This document shows positions 1 to 12,440 of a DNA stretch of 60,000 nucleotides, in pieces; positions within the stretch are counted from its first letter, which is position 1, and the number at the start of each line of letters is the position of its first letter. The notes under the pieces are model-generated. The model saw only the letters and a list, made by a program, of their open reading frames with translations, was not told where the DNA came from and made no database searches. Both the position numbers and the translations under genes were made by a program. This DNA is from Nymphaea colorata. Taxonomy: Eukaryota > Streptophyta > Magnoliopsida > Nymphaeales > Nymphaeaceae. Location: assembly GCF_008831285.2 (NCBI RefSeq), contig NC_045139.1, positions 32,029,706-32,089,705 of the forward strand. The letters run 5' to 3'.

Positions 1-507
1 TCAAGGCATAAGAAAAAATAAAATTATATACAGAGAAAAATTATAAGGAAGACTGGAAAAATCTTCCCTCTCGTCAATGTGAAAGCAAGTGGGTAGTTAG
101 TTCAACTTCAAGGGAGATCAAGAGTTCAAAACTCGTGCTGGTGCAGAATAAGGCCGATCTAAGCTCAGCAATCCTGTTATTTTTCATAACAAGAAAAGGT
201 CCTCATGCATCCCATATATACGAAGAAAAAAAGTTACATTCTCATTCAATTCTCATCTATTATTTCTAATTCGCTTTACAACTTGGTATATGATGTCTTT
301 AGCCATTGCTTTTTTGCTTGCATTAACATCTAGGAATGTCGAATGTCGATGTGGACCGAAATTTGAATCTATACTTTACCATATCTGCCTTTTCAGATAT
401 CTATATATTATGTTTTGAATTAATGTTCCTTGCTGTCAAAGTAGAAACAAAAATATCATTATCTTTTAATGATGTTTTCATTTTGTCATATCTTACTCTT
501 GATCTTG
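1..507. other. Intergenic, no gene seen
   Basis: No ORF with recognisable content. A short stretch near 100-140 has the form of a pol III box B (GAGTTCAAAACTC), which could be a decayed tRNA-derived SINE, but no poly(A) tail or flanking duplication is clear. Confidence 0.4.
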
Positions 508-1366
508 ATCCCCTAATTCATGTGGTTTTCTTTGGAGACGGCACATTGGAAGGAATGGGTGTTTGAATGGCTTGTGATGCATTAGCAAAAAGGGAGTGGG
601 ATAAGTAGGTTCGGGGTTCCAACGGATCTGAAAATCTTTTATTGGGGTATCCATTTTCCGGGAGAAACAGATAAGATATCCCGACACATTGACATCTTGA
701 TACCACCAGGAGTAAGAAAAAAAATGGATAAAGGATCAACGGGAAAAAATTGGAAAGGAAAAAATTGGGTCTACGTCCACCGGATCACACCTATCAAGAA
801 AAAATATTTTGTTTTAGTACGACCCGTAGTGACATATGAAATATCTGATAGGATAAATCTAGTAACGCTTTTCCCTAATAATGCCGTCTACATGAGTAGG
901 CACACATTTTAATGTGAGCACCAAGAAGAGGCTAAAGGAGAGCATTTTAGTAGGGAGATCTTCTTATCGGAGTTCCCTTTCTCTCTTTCTCTGTCTTAAA
1001 TTGTATGTATTTATTTATTTATTTATCTAAAAGAAAGCATAAGAAGAAATGTTTTTTTTATATAAATAAATATATAAAGACATAAAATTTAAGACGGAGG
1101 GAGGAAGAGGGGGATTAGAAAAAGAATATCTTTCTACAAAAGTGCTACACAGCCTGGCTGAGTCAAATAAACTCCTATCCACTCATGTAGACTATTAGGC
1201 TGGGCTCTAGTCTCATGTACCAGTTCCTTTCTTCCCTTCCGGTGGCTATAGGTTGGCCTTCAATGCCTATTTATCCCAATCGCCTCATTGCTAATGCATC
1301 ACTAGCCACCCAAACACTCCTTCCATTCACCGTGTGGCCTTGAAAGAAAATCAGGCGAATGAGGTC
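508..1366. mobile_element. TIR element with long imperfect inverted arms
   Basis: Left arm 508-605 and right arm 1255-1366 are inverted copies. Shared core words include GTGATGCATTAGC, GGAAGGA and GGGATAA. A second inverted pair lies further in: CTACATGAGT at about 886 matches ACTCATGTAG at about 1177. Between these pairs the right arm has about 60 bp, while the left arm has about 265 bp that read as plastid rpoC2. The inserted plastid DNA is therefore specific to one arm. No transposase frame is present, so the element is non-autonomous. The arm ends blur and no target duplication could be fixed. A MULE or hAT origin is possible; the family is not determined. Confidence 0.55.
608..868 (+). 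pseudogene. rpoC2: Plastid rpoC2 fragment in the nuclear genome (NUPT)
   Basis: One plus-strand frame reads like an internal stretch of the plastid RNA polymerase beta'' subunit. It includes [35 protein letters not shown] and VRPVVTYEI, then a LVTLFP end after which similarity stops abruptly at about 868. The fragment is about 87 codons of a protein normally over 1300 residues long. It has no start, promoter or context to function. Against the family pattern as I remember it, ISDRINLV replaces the usual IADGINLA, suggesting some decay since transfer. The rpoC2 assignment rests on recognition, not on an alignment. The fragment sits inside one arm of a TIR element. Confidence 0.7.
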
Positions 1367-1377
1367 CGAGAAGAAAA

Positions 1378-1379
1378 AT

Positions 1380-1460
<81 letters not shown>

Positions 1461-1510
1461 CTGGGTGTGTGTGTGTGTATGTGTGTGGGTGTGGGTGTGT
1501 GTGTGTGTGT
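1378..1510. repeat. (AT)n-(GT)n compound microsatellite
   Basis: Alternating AT runs to about 1444, followed by GT-rich repeats with GGGTGT interruptions to 1510. The ORFs spanning it are repeat translations, not genes. Confidence 0.95.
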
Positions 1511-1604
1511 AACAACAGTGCTCTACAATTGATCAGGTGGAGGTTACAGGTTAATATGTATGTGAATGGTTTCAATGAAAAATTTTATGGGAATGGTTAA
1601 GATC

Positions 1605-1913
1605 ATAGTGACAAATAATGTCTCGGAGTTTAAAAAAAGAGAAAATTACGGTAAACTTTTAAAAAACTAAAAATAAGGAGAAAATAAAATAAGTGAGAAA
1701 CTAATAACACAAACATCACAAGATAGATTTGCAACAAATAAAAAATAGAAACTGAAAAAATGAAAAAGTGAAAAAAACATGTTAAAAACGCATTTAAAAT
1801 GTATTAAAAACGCGTTCTTTCGTTTTTAATGTTTTTTTTAAACATGTTTTTTAAGTTTTAAACAGTTATCACGTTTTTTTCGCATTTTTTGGGAAATTTT
1901 TTTCTTTTTCTAT
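1605..1913. mobile_element. MULE-like MITE, copy 1
   Basis: The element begins ATAGTGACAAA and ends CTAT. It is flanked by a perfect 10-bp direct repeat GGTTAAGATC (1595-1604 and 1914-1923). The interior is A/T-rich with internal inverted words around AAAAACGCGTT. It has no coding capacity. Its interior matches the element at 3103-3474, including a shared stretch ending CACAAACATCA. A 9-11 bp target duplication is typical of Mutator-like elements. Confidence 0.7.
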
Positions 1914-1923
1914 GGTTAAGATC

Positions 1924-2536
1924 ACTTTAATTTCAAAAATCACCAAAAATACACGGATAGTTGATCAAGATATTAGTGTTATAATATAAGTATAGCAGTA
2001 GTCGGGGCAACTGTGGGCTGACGTAGCCTGTTGCCCACACGAGCCTTTGAGAAAGCATTAAAGTAAATCCATGTGGACTCTTCAAATGTTCTTTGCTTGT
2101 AAAGTACTAAAAATAACATATTACATCCTTCATAACTATGTAAGCATTTTACTATTATAACCTAAACAAAACAAAAAATTATTTAAAAAATTTTTTGGTT
2201 TGAGATGAAAAGGCCTACCAAGTAGGGCTAGCTTTCTGCAATGGAGAGGAACATACGATAGGTTCAACCGTGAAAAGTTAAATAATAATAAAAAATAATA
2301 TATATATATATATAAATATAAATGACATTTCTTTTATGTTTCAACTTACATATTTATATCTTTTTTTTATAATACATTGATATTGCAAAAATTTGAAATA
2401 GAAACTGATGGACCACTTAAATATCAAAAAACAATTATCAACAATAATATATAGGAATTGGATAGATTCCCCAAGACTAAGAGTGCAGCAGTTACCTAAA
2501 ACAATTCTATGTAAATAAGGAAGAAGAGTATTCTCC
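1924..2536. other. Intergenic, no gene seen
   Basis: AT-rich sequence with a short AT run near 2298-2322. No coding or RNA signal recognised. Confidence 0.5.
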
Positions 2537-3800
2537 AATCTTCACTTTCATTTTTCTCCACATATAATTTTATTTTTTTTAATTACTTGATTATTATGGT
2601 CAGCATTCCATGAAAAGCCCACTTGCTTCCACATTGGTGAGGGCAATTTTTTTCAATCTTCCTTATCATTTTTCTCCATATATAATTTTATTCTTTTTCT
2701 TTATTTAATTTCTATTATAAATACTCAATGAATACGACTGTTCACTTGTTTTTACCAATGTCAACAAAGTCTGTTTTTGAATGGAATCGGAAAGTTAGAT
2801 GAATCGACAATGTGAATCAGAATCGTTTCTGAATCAGATTTGATTAAAGACGTATTTTAAATTTAAAAATTAAATTTAAAAATGAGTCAGGAAAAAGGAT
2901 GAACTTTTTTTTTTCAAAAACTAAGATAACGCCACAAACTTTTTTATGGGGATTCTACACCTGCTGGTAATATTTTCTTTTTTTTTTAAAATTTATTGTG
3001 CAGCTCATTTTGTAAAAACAGAAGAAGGCGATGAGCTATTTGTATAGCTTTGGTCGTCTTTTTTTTAGATAAAATTTGACATAAGGTGGGTTGTTCGAGA
3101 TCATAGTCACAAATAATATCTGAAAGTTTTAAATGATAAGGCTTTTGTCGGGTATAATGTAGTGAACTTGAAAAAATGAGAAAAAGAAAGAAAAAATACG
3201 GTAAATTTTTAAAAATATTAGAAAACTAAAAATGAGAGAGAAATAAAATAAGTGAGAAATTAATAACACAAACATCAAAATTGCAACAAATAAAATGAAA
3301 AAAAAACTATTTGGTATTAAAAAACTGAAAAAATGAAAAAAAAAACACGAAAAACACGTTAAAAATGTTTTTTTTATTTTAAATGTTTTTTAAAAAACAC
3401 TTATTTTTTTAGTTTTAAACGGTTAATTTATGGCATTTTTTTTACTTTTTTGTTAATGTGTTTTTTGTAACTATGTTCCAGATGACCTTGAAAAGAGAGT
3501 GTAGAATCGGATTATTCAAAGAATCGCCCGATTTTCACCCGATCCTTTCCAAAACTCGCAAGATTTGTATATGCATTGAGTCGGCCTTCGAAGCAAATCG
3601 GAAAATGACCGATTTGAATTGGCCAATTCAGGCCCACTCTCACCGATTTTATTGACACTGGTTGTTTGGGGGGTTTTATTCAATCTTCTTCATCGTTTTT
3701 CTCCATATATAATTTTTGTATTTTTTCTTTAATTATTAATTCCTATGATGAAGACTCCATGAGAAGTATTTTCCCACTTGTTTCCACATGATTTGGTATA
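2537..3800. repeat. Three diverged copies of a ~110-bp motif
   Basis: Copies start near 2537, 2656 and 3681. Each has a CAATCTTC word, then TTTTTCTCCAYATATAATTT, then a T-rich stretch and a CACTTG(T/C)TT(C/T) word about 90 bp later. The first two are tandem. The third is separated by about 1 kb that includes the MITE at 3103-3474. Confidence 0.6.
3103..3474. mobile_element. MULE-like MITE, copy 2
   Basis: The ends are ATAGTCACAAA and TTTGTAACTAT, which are inverted copies. Flanks 3093-3102 (GTTCGAGATC) and 3475-3484 (GTTCCAGATG) match at 8 of 10 positions and look like an aged target duplication. The interior is homologous to the element at 1605-1913. Confidence 0.65.
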
Positions 3801-5018
3801 CGAAGTGAGGTAGACCCTTGTTCATATAATCAACAGAAAATCAGAAATTGAATGAAACTTACCGATTCCTAATAATTAAACTTATGAGAATGAAAAACCT
3901 TCTATAAATCGTTGAACAGGTGCTTCTGATATTTGTGATTGAGGTCTCAACCGAGCTTAACTGGTAGAATTGGAAAAAGTAAATAAAACCAACCTAAGCA
4001 TGATCTAATTAGGCAAATCAATTTCTTAAAAGGATGGGAGTTTATAATTCGAAACTTACTTGTGTTAAAACAAAATTGGTAAGTTCAGATCTCTGGCGCA
4101 TATACATAAATTACCCAAGATCGAAAGCTATTTGATTATTTTCTCTCCTGAAGTAAGTTAGAAAACTGATTAATCACATTGCTTTCCACATAAAACTAAT
4201 TAATAAGTTCCCTAGAAGCCTTATATATATATATATAGATATATATATATATATATATAAGCAGTGGACCTTCAAGGAGCTAAGGTGAGTTTAAAATAAT
4301 AATAACAAAACAGAGAGATGAAAAACTTTTAAAGGCTTTGATTTGGGCAGTTAAGTACTATAGCTTAATCGAAAAAATGGCTTTGACTGTTCAGGTATGC
4401 ACAGGCGCATTACATATTTTTCAACCCACTTCAAGTTAAAACTTTCTGATTTGGAATGGCGAATGTGTTATGGTATGCTGACATAAATGCATAACAAAGC
4501 ATTATTTTGGGTTCGCCCAAGATTTTTGGAACTCATTCGTTCTTGCTTGCTGGAAAAAACCAATGCTATGGAATAATCTTATGAACAGAGTGGTTGGACG
4601 CCAATTCAAGTTTTGGGCATGAAAATGATGTCAAACACGTGCGTTCAAACCTTTCAGGAAATGCTTAATCTTGGTCCATAATTCTATTCAAACACCATGT
4701 GTTCCCCCCCAGTATGAACACAAGGCATCCACCAATAACAAAATGAGTGTAAAGCAAACAGATGTTGCTCCATATATTTTCCAGAATCTCCATCATTAAG
4801 GCAGTGTTGCTCCATAAACGTTATGGTGATTTGGTACAGACTAATATATCAAGTTGGGATACGAAAGAGCTTCGTGTCCAACCAGCGTACAACAATGAAC
4901 AACTTGATACAAAATTTTCATCGGTACAAAATTTGAAGAAAGCAGAGATGACATAATCTCTCAAACTCGAACTGAAACGCCAACTGAAATTTGAGTAGGA
5001 AGGGTTGTCAAATATAGC
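3801..5018. other. Intergenic / 3' flank of the reductase gene
   Basis: No gene recognised. An AT run lies at 4220-4259. The part next to 5019 is expected to include the 3'UTR of the minus-strand reductase gene. Confidence 0.5.
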
Positions 5019-8000
5019 TCACCTCATATTTCCCTCACGCAAAACATCAATCATATTGTAAAGCCGCTTGTCTGCCTTAGATTGCATCTGCGACAACATT
5101 TTACCCCTTTCAGATCAAAAAAATATTTAGAAGGGAAAAATATAAAAATAACACAGATCTGAGGGGAAAAGTAACCTTCTTAACCAAAAAGAAGGCAGCA
5201 TCTATAGTGCCCTGAGCATAGATAGAACGACCACAGACATTATGCTGAAACTCGAAAGAAACACTGCAATGAAAATCATCATCAGCTTGGTAGATAGAAC
5301 TACAATTCAAGTGCTAGGGTAAGAATTAATCAACAGAAAAGTTTAAAACGGAAAACACAGGTAGAACTTACGTGTTGTCAGGTGAAGTGAGATGATACAT
5401 GTGAAATGCATGGCCACCCAGATGCTCCTCTGGGACCCCCACCATCTCAACCTGCTTTACAGGATCCCTGATCATTTGTATCTGGAAACAAGCCACAAGG
5501 TTACTGCTCGATGTCAAAATAATATCTGAGTGACGTTTTAAACAAGAGAAAGGACTCGAGTTTCTTATGAGATTGCTGACGAAGCCAGATGGCTAAATGC
5601 ATTTAAGCTCATCATTAGTTAAACTAATAAAAAAGTCTGTCTCTAATGGAGCTCAAAGCAGGATGAGAGTAAAAGGCAACATGGCAGACCATCGCAAAAA
5701 GCAGCAACCAACAACCAGCTATCTCAGCAATATTAGTGTACAACCAACTCAAAGTCTTATAGGCCAAACAAAATAACGCTGCAAACTTGGGGGGAAAAAC
5801 AAACCTGATCCACAGAAAATGAGACACCAAGCTTTTGAAAACAAGAAATGATGGCTTTAGCTGTTCCAGATGTGTCCAGTTTTCCAGCCTGATGTGACTC
5901 CATTACCTAATCATATAATTGCAAGTTGACATTACTTTATTGCTGGACTAACAAGTAAAATGTATAAACCCATTAACATCCCAAATTTTACTAGGCACTA
6001 TATTTGGGATCAGAGAAGAACAACAGAGAAAGCAAAATCATTAAGACATGAATCCCATGGTACATTGAAGATTTTAAACCTGAAGAGAATAGCCTGTAAA
6101 GGCTCCAGGAAACTGTTCAGCTAGAATCTCCATAGCAGCTTGAAATGCGACAACCTAAGATGAAGAGTGAACAAAGTATATATTAGAATTCACCAATATG
6201 TCACAAGAGAGAGGATTTATTCTACTAAAGATAACCAATATGTCACAAGAGAGAGGATTTATTCCACTAAAGATAGTTGAGCCAAAAATTGAAATCACAA
6301 GAGAACTACATGCACCTGTTTTCCCATCTGTGGTGCAATCACTGCATAATTATTTGCATCTTTCACTGTCTCCATCAGTTTTTGCCTATCTCCACCAGTA
6401 GTACCCATGACAAAAGGTACACCAACTTTGCAATAGAGCTCAGCATTTTCTGTGTACATTATTTTGCATGCCAATCTACTTATCACTCATGTGGTAAATG
6501 GATCTAAGCATACGCAACATTTCCATACAGCCAAAAGACGCACATGTGTGTGTGTGTTTGTGTGGGTCTGTCTTCTGATAAAAGAACTATAACTACATCT
6601 TAATCATTTCCGTTGAAAGAAAATCATGTATCAATATTTTTGAAGAGAATAATCCACCAAGTGTCAAAAAAATCCATTTGCTCTTTCATGCGATGAGCAG
6701 ATATGAGGAGGTTGTTACCATTAACTGCAGCAGGTATGGTGTAATCTGCCACAACTACTCCTGGATATTCATCAAGGATGGACTTAAGTATGCCCACCCT
6801 GTCAGATGGACCATGCAGCTGCACATCCGTTCCATTTATATGAACCACATTACCAGATTTTTCTGGACAAGTGAATGATGCAGGAACTAACTGAAGCCCT
6901 GCAGAAACTGCAGCTTCAGCCACGGCACTACCCATTTTGCCAGTGCAGTCATTAACCTGCCATGATCGAAACACAAAATAAACCTGTGAGACAGTCATAG
7001 TGGATGCTTGTGACCCCAAAACCAAAAGTTTAACAATCTAACTTCATATGAAGATTTTAGACAGCAACAACATTCTCTACAATTTCGGAGGGAGGTTTTA
7101 TGGTTTTCCTTGAGAAAATCTTAGGAGTCCAGCAAACAAAAATATGAATCTGTGTTATATGTAATACATACACATGTATGTATACATAAGAAAGAAAGAT
7201 TTTCACAGTTAGCACTAATATGCACCAACATGTCTCATCTAAACAACAAATTCGGATGATGAACATGCACACACATATATGAGTAGCTGTCAGCTCAACA
7301 ACATAACTAACATTTATGATTTACCTTTCAAGAAAACCATTTTACATGTATCAGTTTGTGATTCATCAAACATGTAGATGGCTTCTGGTTGTGCATATAC
7401 ATACATGCGTAGACACATACTCTCTCTCGCTCTCTCTCTCTCTAATATATATATATTGTAGAGAGGTACACTGGAACCAAAAAGTGTACGTCTCGAGTGT
7501 ACGTGTGTGTATGGATGAGAACAGTGTCATATCAATTTCCATCACCTACATGCCAAAATCACATGATTCAATGTCATATCAATTTCCGTATTAAACTTCT
7601 TGAAGGTAGACCCAACATAAGAAGCTAATTGTTCAAGTAATCAAGACTTACATAAATACACATCCAACTGTTCCAGATGACTCTTGCAGGATAAAGATCA
7701 TGCTCTTCCATTGGCTTCAACCAGAAATTCCCTTAAGCTTTTCTCAACACTGGTGTACATGAGATATCATTCCATGTAATTCTAAGATACGGCTTAAGCA
7801 TTTCACTGAAAGTGGTCCAACAGAACTATTAAATACAGAATTTCCTGTAAAATTTTTAAATTCTGATTTTTAATTGTGATGTATTGGTTTAAACTTTAAA
7901 TCATTAATAACATAAACCTATCCACAGGATCCAATATCAAGTAGCAACTTGGTTTACCATGACGGCTGGCAAAAACAGCGAGAGAACCCACCACGAAAGG

Positions 8001-8329
8001 AAATTAAAGGAATCAGATAAAATCAAGAATGCGACATAAAGGACATAAGATATATAATTACATCCAACAGTACATCAAGAAATATAGCATTCTAAAAATG
8101 TAATGTTTCAGTAATTGATACTTACCATTATAGGAAAAGTTATCTTATGTGATGTTGCTGATGTTCTTTCTGAGTTTACACATTTCACAACTCCCACGTG
8201 AATTCGCCTTGGAACAGGGCTGGCACGGAAATGCTTGCTGCCTTGGCATGAAAGATTTCTACATAGACCGAGCTGCTTCTGGGTTGTGTCTTGAAAAAGA
8301 AGACGCGGATATTGAAGTGCAGTACCCAT
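5019..8329 (-). CDS. DAPB: 4-hydroxy-tetrahydrodipicolinate reductase (DHDPR), chloroplastic
   Basis: The enzyme reduces hydroxy-tetrahydrodipicolinate with NAD(P)H in plastid lysine synthesis. Eight coding exons can be placed on the minus strand: 8126-8329, 6719-6956, 6316-6449, 6080-6154, 5805-5906, 5372-5481, 5176-5263 and 5019-5087. All introns are GT..AG, phases agree, and the total is 339 codons plus TGA. Residues 1 to about 60 are Ser/Arg/Gln-rich and fit a transit peptide. CTGKMG (about 72-77) is the Rossmann nucleotide loop. VMGTTGG (161-167) and ESHQAGKLDTSGTAKA follow; the latter holds the His and Lys of the catalytic loop. SFEFQHNVCGRSIY and a YNMIDVLREGNMR C-terminus are typical of the plant enzyme. 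The ATG is preceded by an in-frame TAG two codons upstream and sits just after an acceptor CAACGTAG. No disabling change seen. Confidence 0.95.
7420..7457. repeat. (CT)n/(AT)n microsatellite in reductase intron 1
   Basis: CT repeats run into a short AT run, inside the large first coding-region intron (6957-8125). Confidence 0.9.
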
Positions 8330-9360
8330 TAACTACGTTGATAAAAAAAAATGTTAGTAATACGAACAAATTTGGCACATGAGCAGGTCACAAATGCATT
8401 ATCATGAAATTTTAACGAAGAGGAGAGAGATTTTTCAGTTCAAATGAAAAAAGAAAAACTATCAACAACAATTCTTTTCAGCAGAAAATGAAGAATAACG
8501 CACAAATGAGATCGACTTCCCGTTAAAGGGATAATATCATAATTTCTTGACATGATACCGAACCTAAAAATACCGAATGAGTTTTGCAAAATGGTTTAGT
8601 AATAACAAGAAAAATACTATATAGTGAAAACAGTAAGAGAATTAACTGAATGCACCTGAATTTTAGAATGCCCGCAATCAAGCATTAGCGAGTTTAATAT
8701 CTTGTGCAATGTGGTCAACTTAGAAGCATTACAACATACAGGACCCGTTAAACAGACTCAATTCACCCAACAGTGGGGGGAGGATGATGGCATGGTCTGG
8801 GTCATTAGACACCAAGTCTTCAACGTGTGAAAATCCAGTTAACTGAATGAACAAACCATGGTTGGCAGAGTCGAAGGCGATAAAGAGAAGAGAACTTGAT
8901 TGGTTCTTTGTAAAGTCTTTGAAAACAAAACATATGTTCAGCTAGTAGAAGAGTTGCACAACTAAAAGCGTTATTATGAAATCCATGAATCAAGATCTTA
9001 ACCCTCTCACATTTTTCATGGCATTATCTTAGATGACCCAAATGTGGGTTCCACCCAAAGTTATCAATGGAATTATATACGTGAAAGTGTATGGAAAGCA
9101 AAAGTAAGATGCGAAGTACCTTAAAAAAATTTAGGAACCATCCGCTGAGCACAACGAAGTTGAAGAGTGAGAAGGGATTGGAACTTGTCGCAAAACAAGG
9201 GGATAAGTCCTTTCAGTGTGAGGAAATTGAGGAGTAAGAAGATGACGGAATCTATCGGCGGAGAAAAGGATAGGTCGCCGGAGAGGCACAGGGTGGGGAC
9301 TTTGGAGAGAAGGGAGAGAAAAGAGAGCCGGAAGAAAAACGCGTCAGTGTTTTCCCGTTT
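8330..9360 (-). promoter_or_regulatory. 5'UTR exon, 5'UTR intron and promoter side of the reductase gene
   Basis: On the minus strand a C/T-rich stretch (about 9360 down to 9120) ends at TTTTAAG|GTACTTCG, a plausible donor. The acceptor TATCAACGTAG lies at 8333 and upwards, after a T-rich tract and three bases before the ATG. This implies a 5'UTR intron of about 790 bp. The transcription start is not visible. Inference from splice-site form only. Confidence 0.5.
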
Positions 9361-9955
9361 TTAGGGTTTCAAAATATATATTTTTGTCCTCATGTTTGAA
9401 AAACCCACTTATCTTTTTTTGTTTTTGCTTTTCAATTTTCCAAAGGTAACTTTTTATCGTTTCTTTTTTTACACAAACACCATCCTTCATAAAAATCAGT
9501 TTCCCGAATTTCTATATTCAGCGTTTTTCTAAAGATATAAAGCTAACCAAACAAGAAACCAAAGGTATAAATTTTCTATAGTGTATTTTTTTTACAATAA
9601 AATGATGCAAAATTTGAGCATAGCTATTAATAACAAGTAATAAACAACTATATACCTTCAAACAGTCATAATTCAGAGTGCAAGTTTTTATAAATGTCAT
9701 CTATTAAGCGTGGCAGAAGCACAAGTGAGCTCGTGTGGGCAATTGCCCATATAAAATTGTAGGTCTCTTTTTCTTGTCATCTGACTTATTTTTTTCACTG
9801 AATAACTATGAAATTATGTGAATACTTTTATTTTACACTGCCTACAATTTGCAGCTTATATTTGGGTGTTTGACAGGTACCATTTGGAACGGTATGCGGA
9901 TCTTGCTTATCTACTTCATCTTCATATTTTTTGAGAATTTCTTGACTTGTTTTCA

Positions 9956-10004
<49 letters not shown>

Positions 10005-10518
10005 ACTCTAGCTAGCTATCCACAGTCACCCACCATCTAGCAGTACCATTCATCTGTAAAAGATACATAGTTGAGAGAAAAAAAAAAGTGTGGATTAATA
10101 CTAAGTGATGCAAATACCGTTATTGGCTAACACGCCAAGGAACAACCAAAAAAAAAAAAAAAATCAATCTTGCTAGGTTGTGGCATCAAACTCAGGCTTG
10201 AGATTCCTGAGATTAAAATCCTTGTTAGACATACGCAAGCTCTTTTTGGGATATGCATGGACAGACCAGGAATTTTTTATGAGATGCCCCAAATTATGAT
10301 TACAAAATTTTGACATGGGATAATTTTTCAAAATTTTGATATAGGATTAATAATTTTCTTCCTTGGCTCTGCTTCTCGCGATATGGATGAAAATCCTGCT
10401 ATCCCATGAAACACAAGATCAAAGATTTTAATCATGGAGCTGTCAAATGCTACCTTAATAAAATGAGAGTCAAGCATGGTTATCATATGTTGCCTCCTTT
10501 CTATGAAGAGTCCAACAG

Positions 10519-10564
<46 letters not shown>

Positions 10565-11136
10565 ACATTTTATATAGTATTTACAAACCACAGTGTAGTA
10601 GAAGTGAACATATGTCATACATAATTACCCAGGACATGAACATGAAGTGCGACCTGCGGCAAATCAAATACAATGTGATCAAATCAAATAAACTAAGCAA
10701 TGACTAACCAGTCTACTCTTTGAAGAGGTGAAAAAACAACAATCATACGGTTTACACTTGGGCAGTGAAAGTTTTATGTTTTTTCTTTTAGTATACAATG
10801 AAAATAACCAACACATTACCGACTTGTTATGATTTTTCAAAAGTTTTAAATGGAGGGAGCTTATCAGAATTGTGACGAGAAGAAGATCTAAGAGTTCACA
10901 TTGACGACCAAGAAACAAAAAGAAGCACCAAAATTCTTCAAAAAGGAGAAAGAACTTCATCGGGAGGAAGGCAAACTGCAAAGAAACAATCTAACAAGAA
11001 AAATTGAAGCACATACGTGAATGATGAATGGAGCCCGCTGCTGCCGTGCTGCGAGTTCTCTCTGACTCTCTCCTCTTCTCTTCCGAGTCTCCGACCTCTT
11101 TCCTGCAGGCTGCATCTCTGACTCTCTCCTCTTCTC
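9361..11136. other. Intergenic; AT microsatellites and a 23-bp duplication at the array edge
   Basis: No gene recognised. AT runs lie at 9957-10001 and 10525-10562. A C/T-rich 23-bp word occurs at 11061-11083 and again at 11117-11139, the second copy touching the left border of the viral array. Confidence 0.5.
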
Positions 11137-11458
11137 TTCACATAGCGGCTCGTCCAAAGAATTAAGAACTCAAAAACACGGGAATCAGATCATGAACAAA
11201 ACATGTTACAGCAGGTTCTTCCTTATAAAGCATGGTTCCTACGCATAGATCCTGGCTAGCGCCAGAACTTCCAACATAAAACACAAAGATTCATAACAAC
11301 AGATTATAGGCATATGCAAAGAGACATGCTTCCGGGGAAGAGACTTTCCCGTTCAGCTTATAAGCGAAGCACGAAAGAAAGCTTTAAACACACATAAAAA
11401 CTTTCATTAAAAGCAGAGCATACTTACAAGACCAAGAACGTACTAGGCTCTGATACCA
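11137..11458 (-). mobile_element. Array unit T7 (primer site and start of leader only)
   Basis: Starts at the primer site 11447-11458 and stops about 310 bp into the leader, where similarity to other units ends at TTCACATAGCGG. Confidence 0.6.
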
Positions 11459-11652
11459 ATAATAAAGGGGGGTCGGATTTTCGCACGAAAGCGCCGGTTC
11501 GCTTCTTACAACAGCATGGGAGTGGAGAAGAAGAGGAAGGGGAGCGAAGAAGAGAGAGAGACTCTAGCACTCGGAAGCAAGTGCTGGGAGGTAGATGGTG
11601 TGAGGATGTGTTGAAGGATGATGGATACAGATGTTGGGGTGGTGCTTTTATA
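11447..11652 (-). promoter_or_regulatory. TATA box and tRNA-Met primer site, T6/T7 junction
   Basis: Minus strand TATAAAAGC at 11644-11652, then TGGTATCAGAGC at 11447-11458. A G-box-like CACGTG lies upstream near 11900. No CA terminus precedes the primer site; the bases just before it read CCTTTATTAT. Confidence 0.65.
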
Positions 11653-12440
11653 TGCACCGAACTTGAAAACAAATTACAATTTAGAAAATGAATAGGATTC
11701 CTTCCCGAACAAGCTAAACATAAACAAACAAAAGCAGTTACATTGGAAGAAACTCGAAGGTGGACAGCTATCGTGCGCTGGATGAGCTGGCAGTCGAACG
11801 TGTCCAAAAAGCCAAAAAGTGCTACAGTGCGCAACAGTTTTTGCCAAAGTGCTACAGTAACTGCTACAGTAGCCGCTTCGTCTTTTCTTCAATGGGAGCC
11901 ACGTGTTCACTTTTTTGACGTGTGTAATATTCCTTCGTCTTTATTTCACGCAACGTTGCTTTTATTTACATAAAGAAGGTCGGCAACTACAACAATCTTC
12001 TAGAAGCGCCTCGAAACGATTTGCTTCAGGATGTGACCAAGAGCTTATCCTGTGAGGTGCGTCACAGGGTAAATTTTTATGCCGAAAATTTACAAACGTA
12101 AAACTCATATTTATCCTAGAGAGTTTTTCTAAGGTAGATTTTGAGGCGATGATCTACAACACAAATCCTATGTTTGACTTGGGGAATTTTTCCAAAGAGA
12201 AGTTTATCACGTTTCTTCTCAAACGGATGATGCTTACGTTTTACATGGGAAGCACTGTACCCATGGAAAGTTTAACCATGACTTACAAGGGTCAAGTTTT
12301 ACCGGTCTTGACAAACGTTAGGCTGCAGGTTAAAGACTCAGCAGCTTCGTCCCTACTTTCCTCTAGTTGTTTCCAATTTCTTCTATAATTTCTTCCTCGT
12401 ATTGTTCATTATTATCTCATCCTCCTTCATCACCAACATT

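Noticed and set aside
1334-1600. ORFs of 74-88 codons over the AT/GT run, and similar ones at 9849-10040, 10328-10624 and 57148-57585
   Set aside because: They are translations of simple repeats (IYIYIY) with no coding character.
4381-4398. ATGGCTTTGACTGTTCAG before GTATGC, like a first coding exon with donor
   Set aside because: Only six codons and no downstream exon found.
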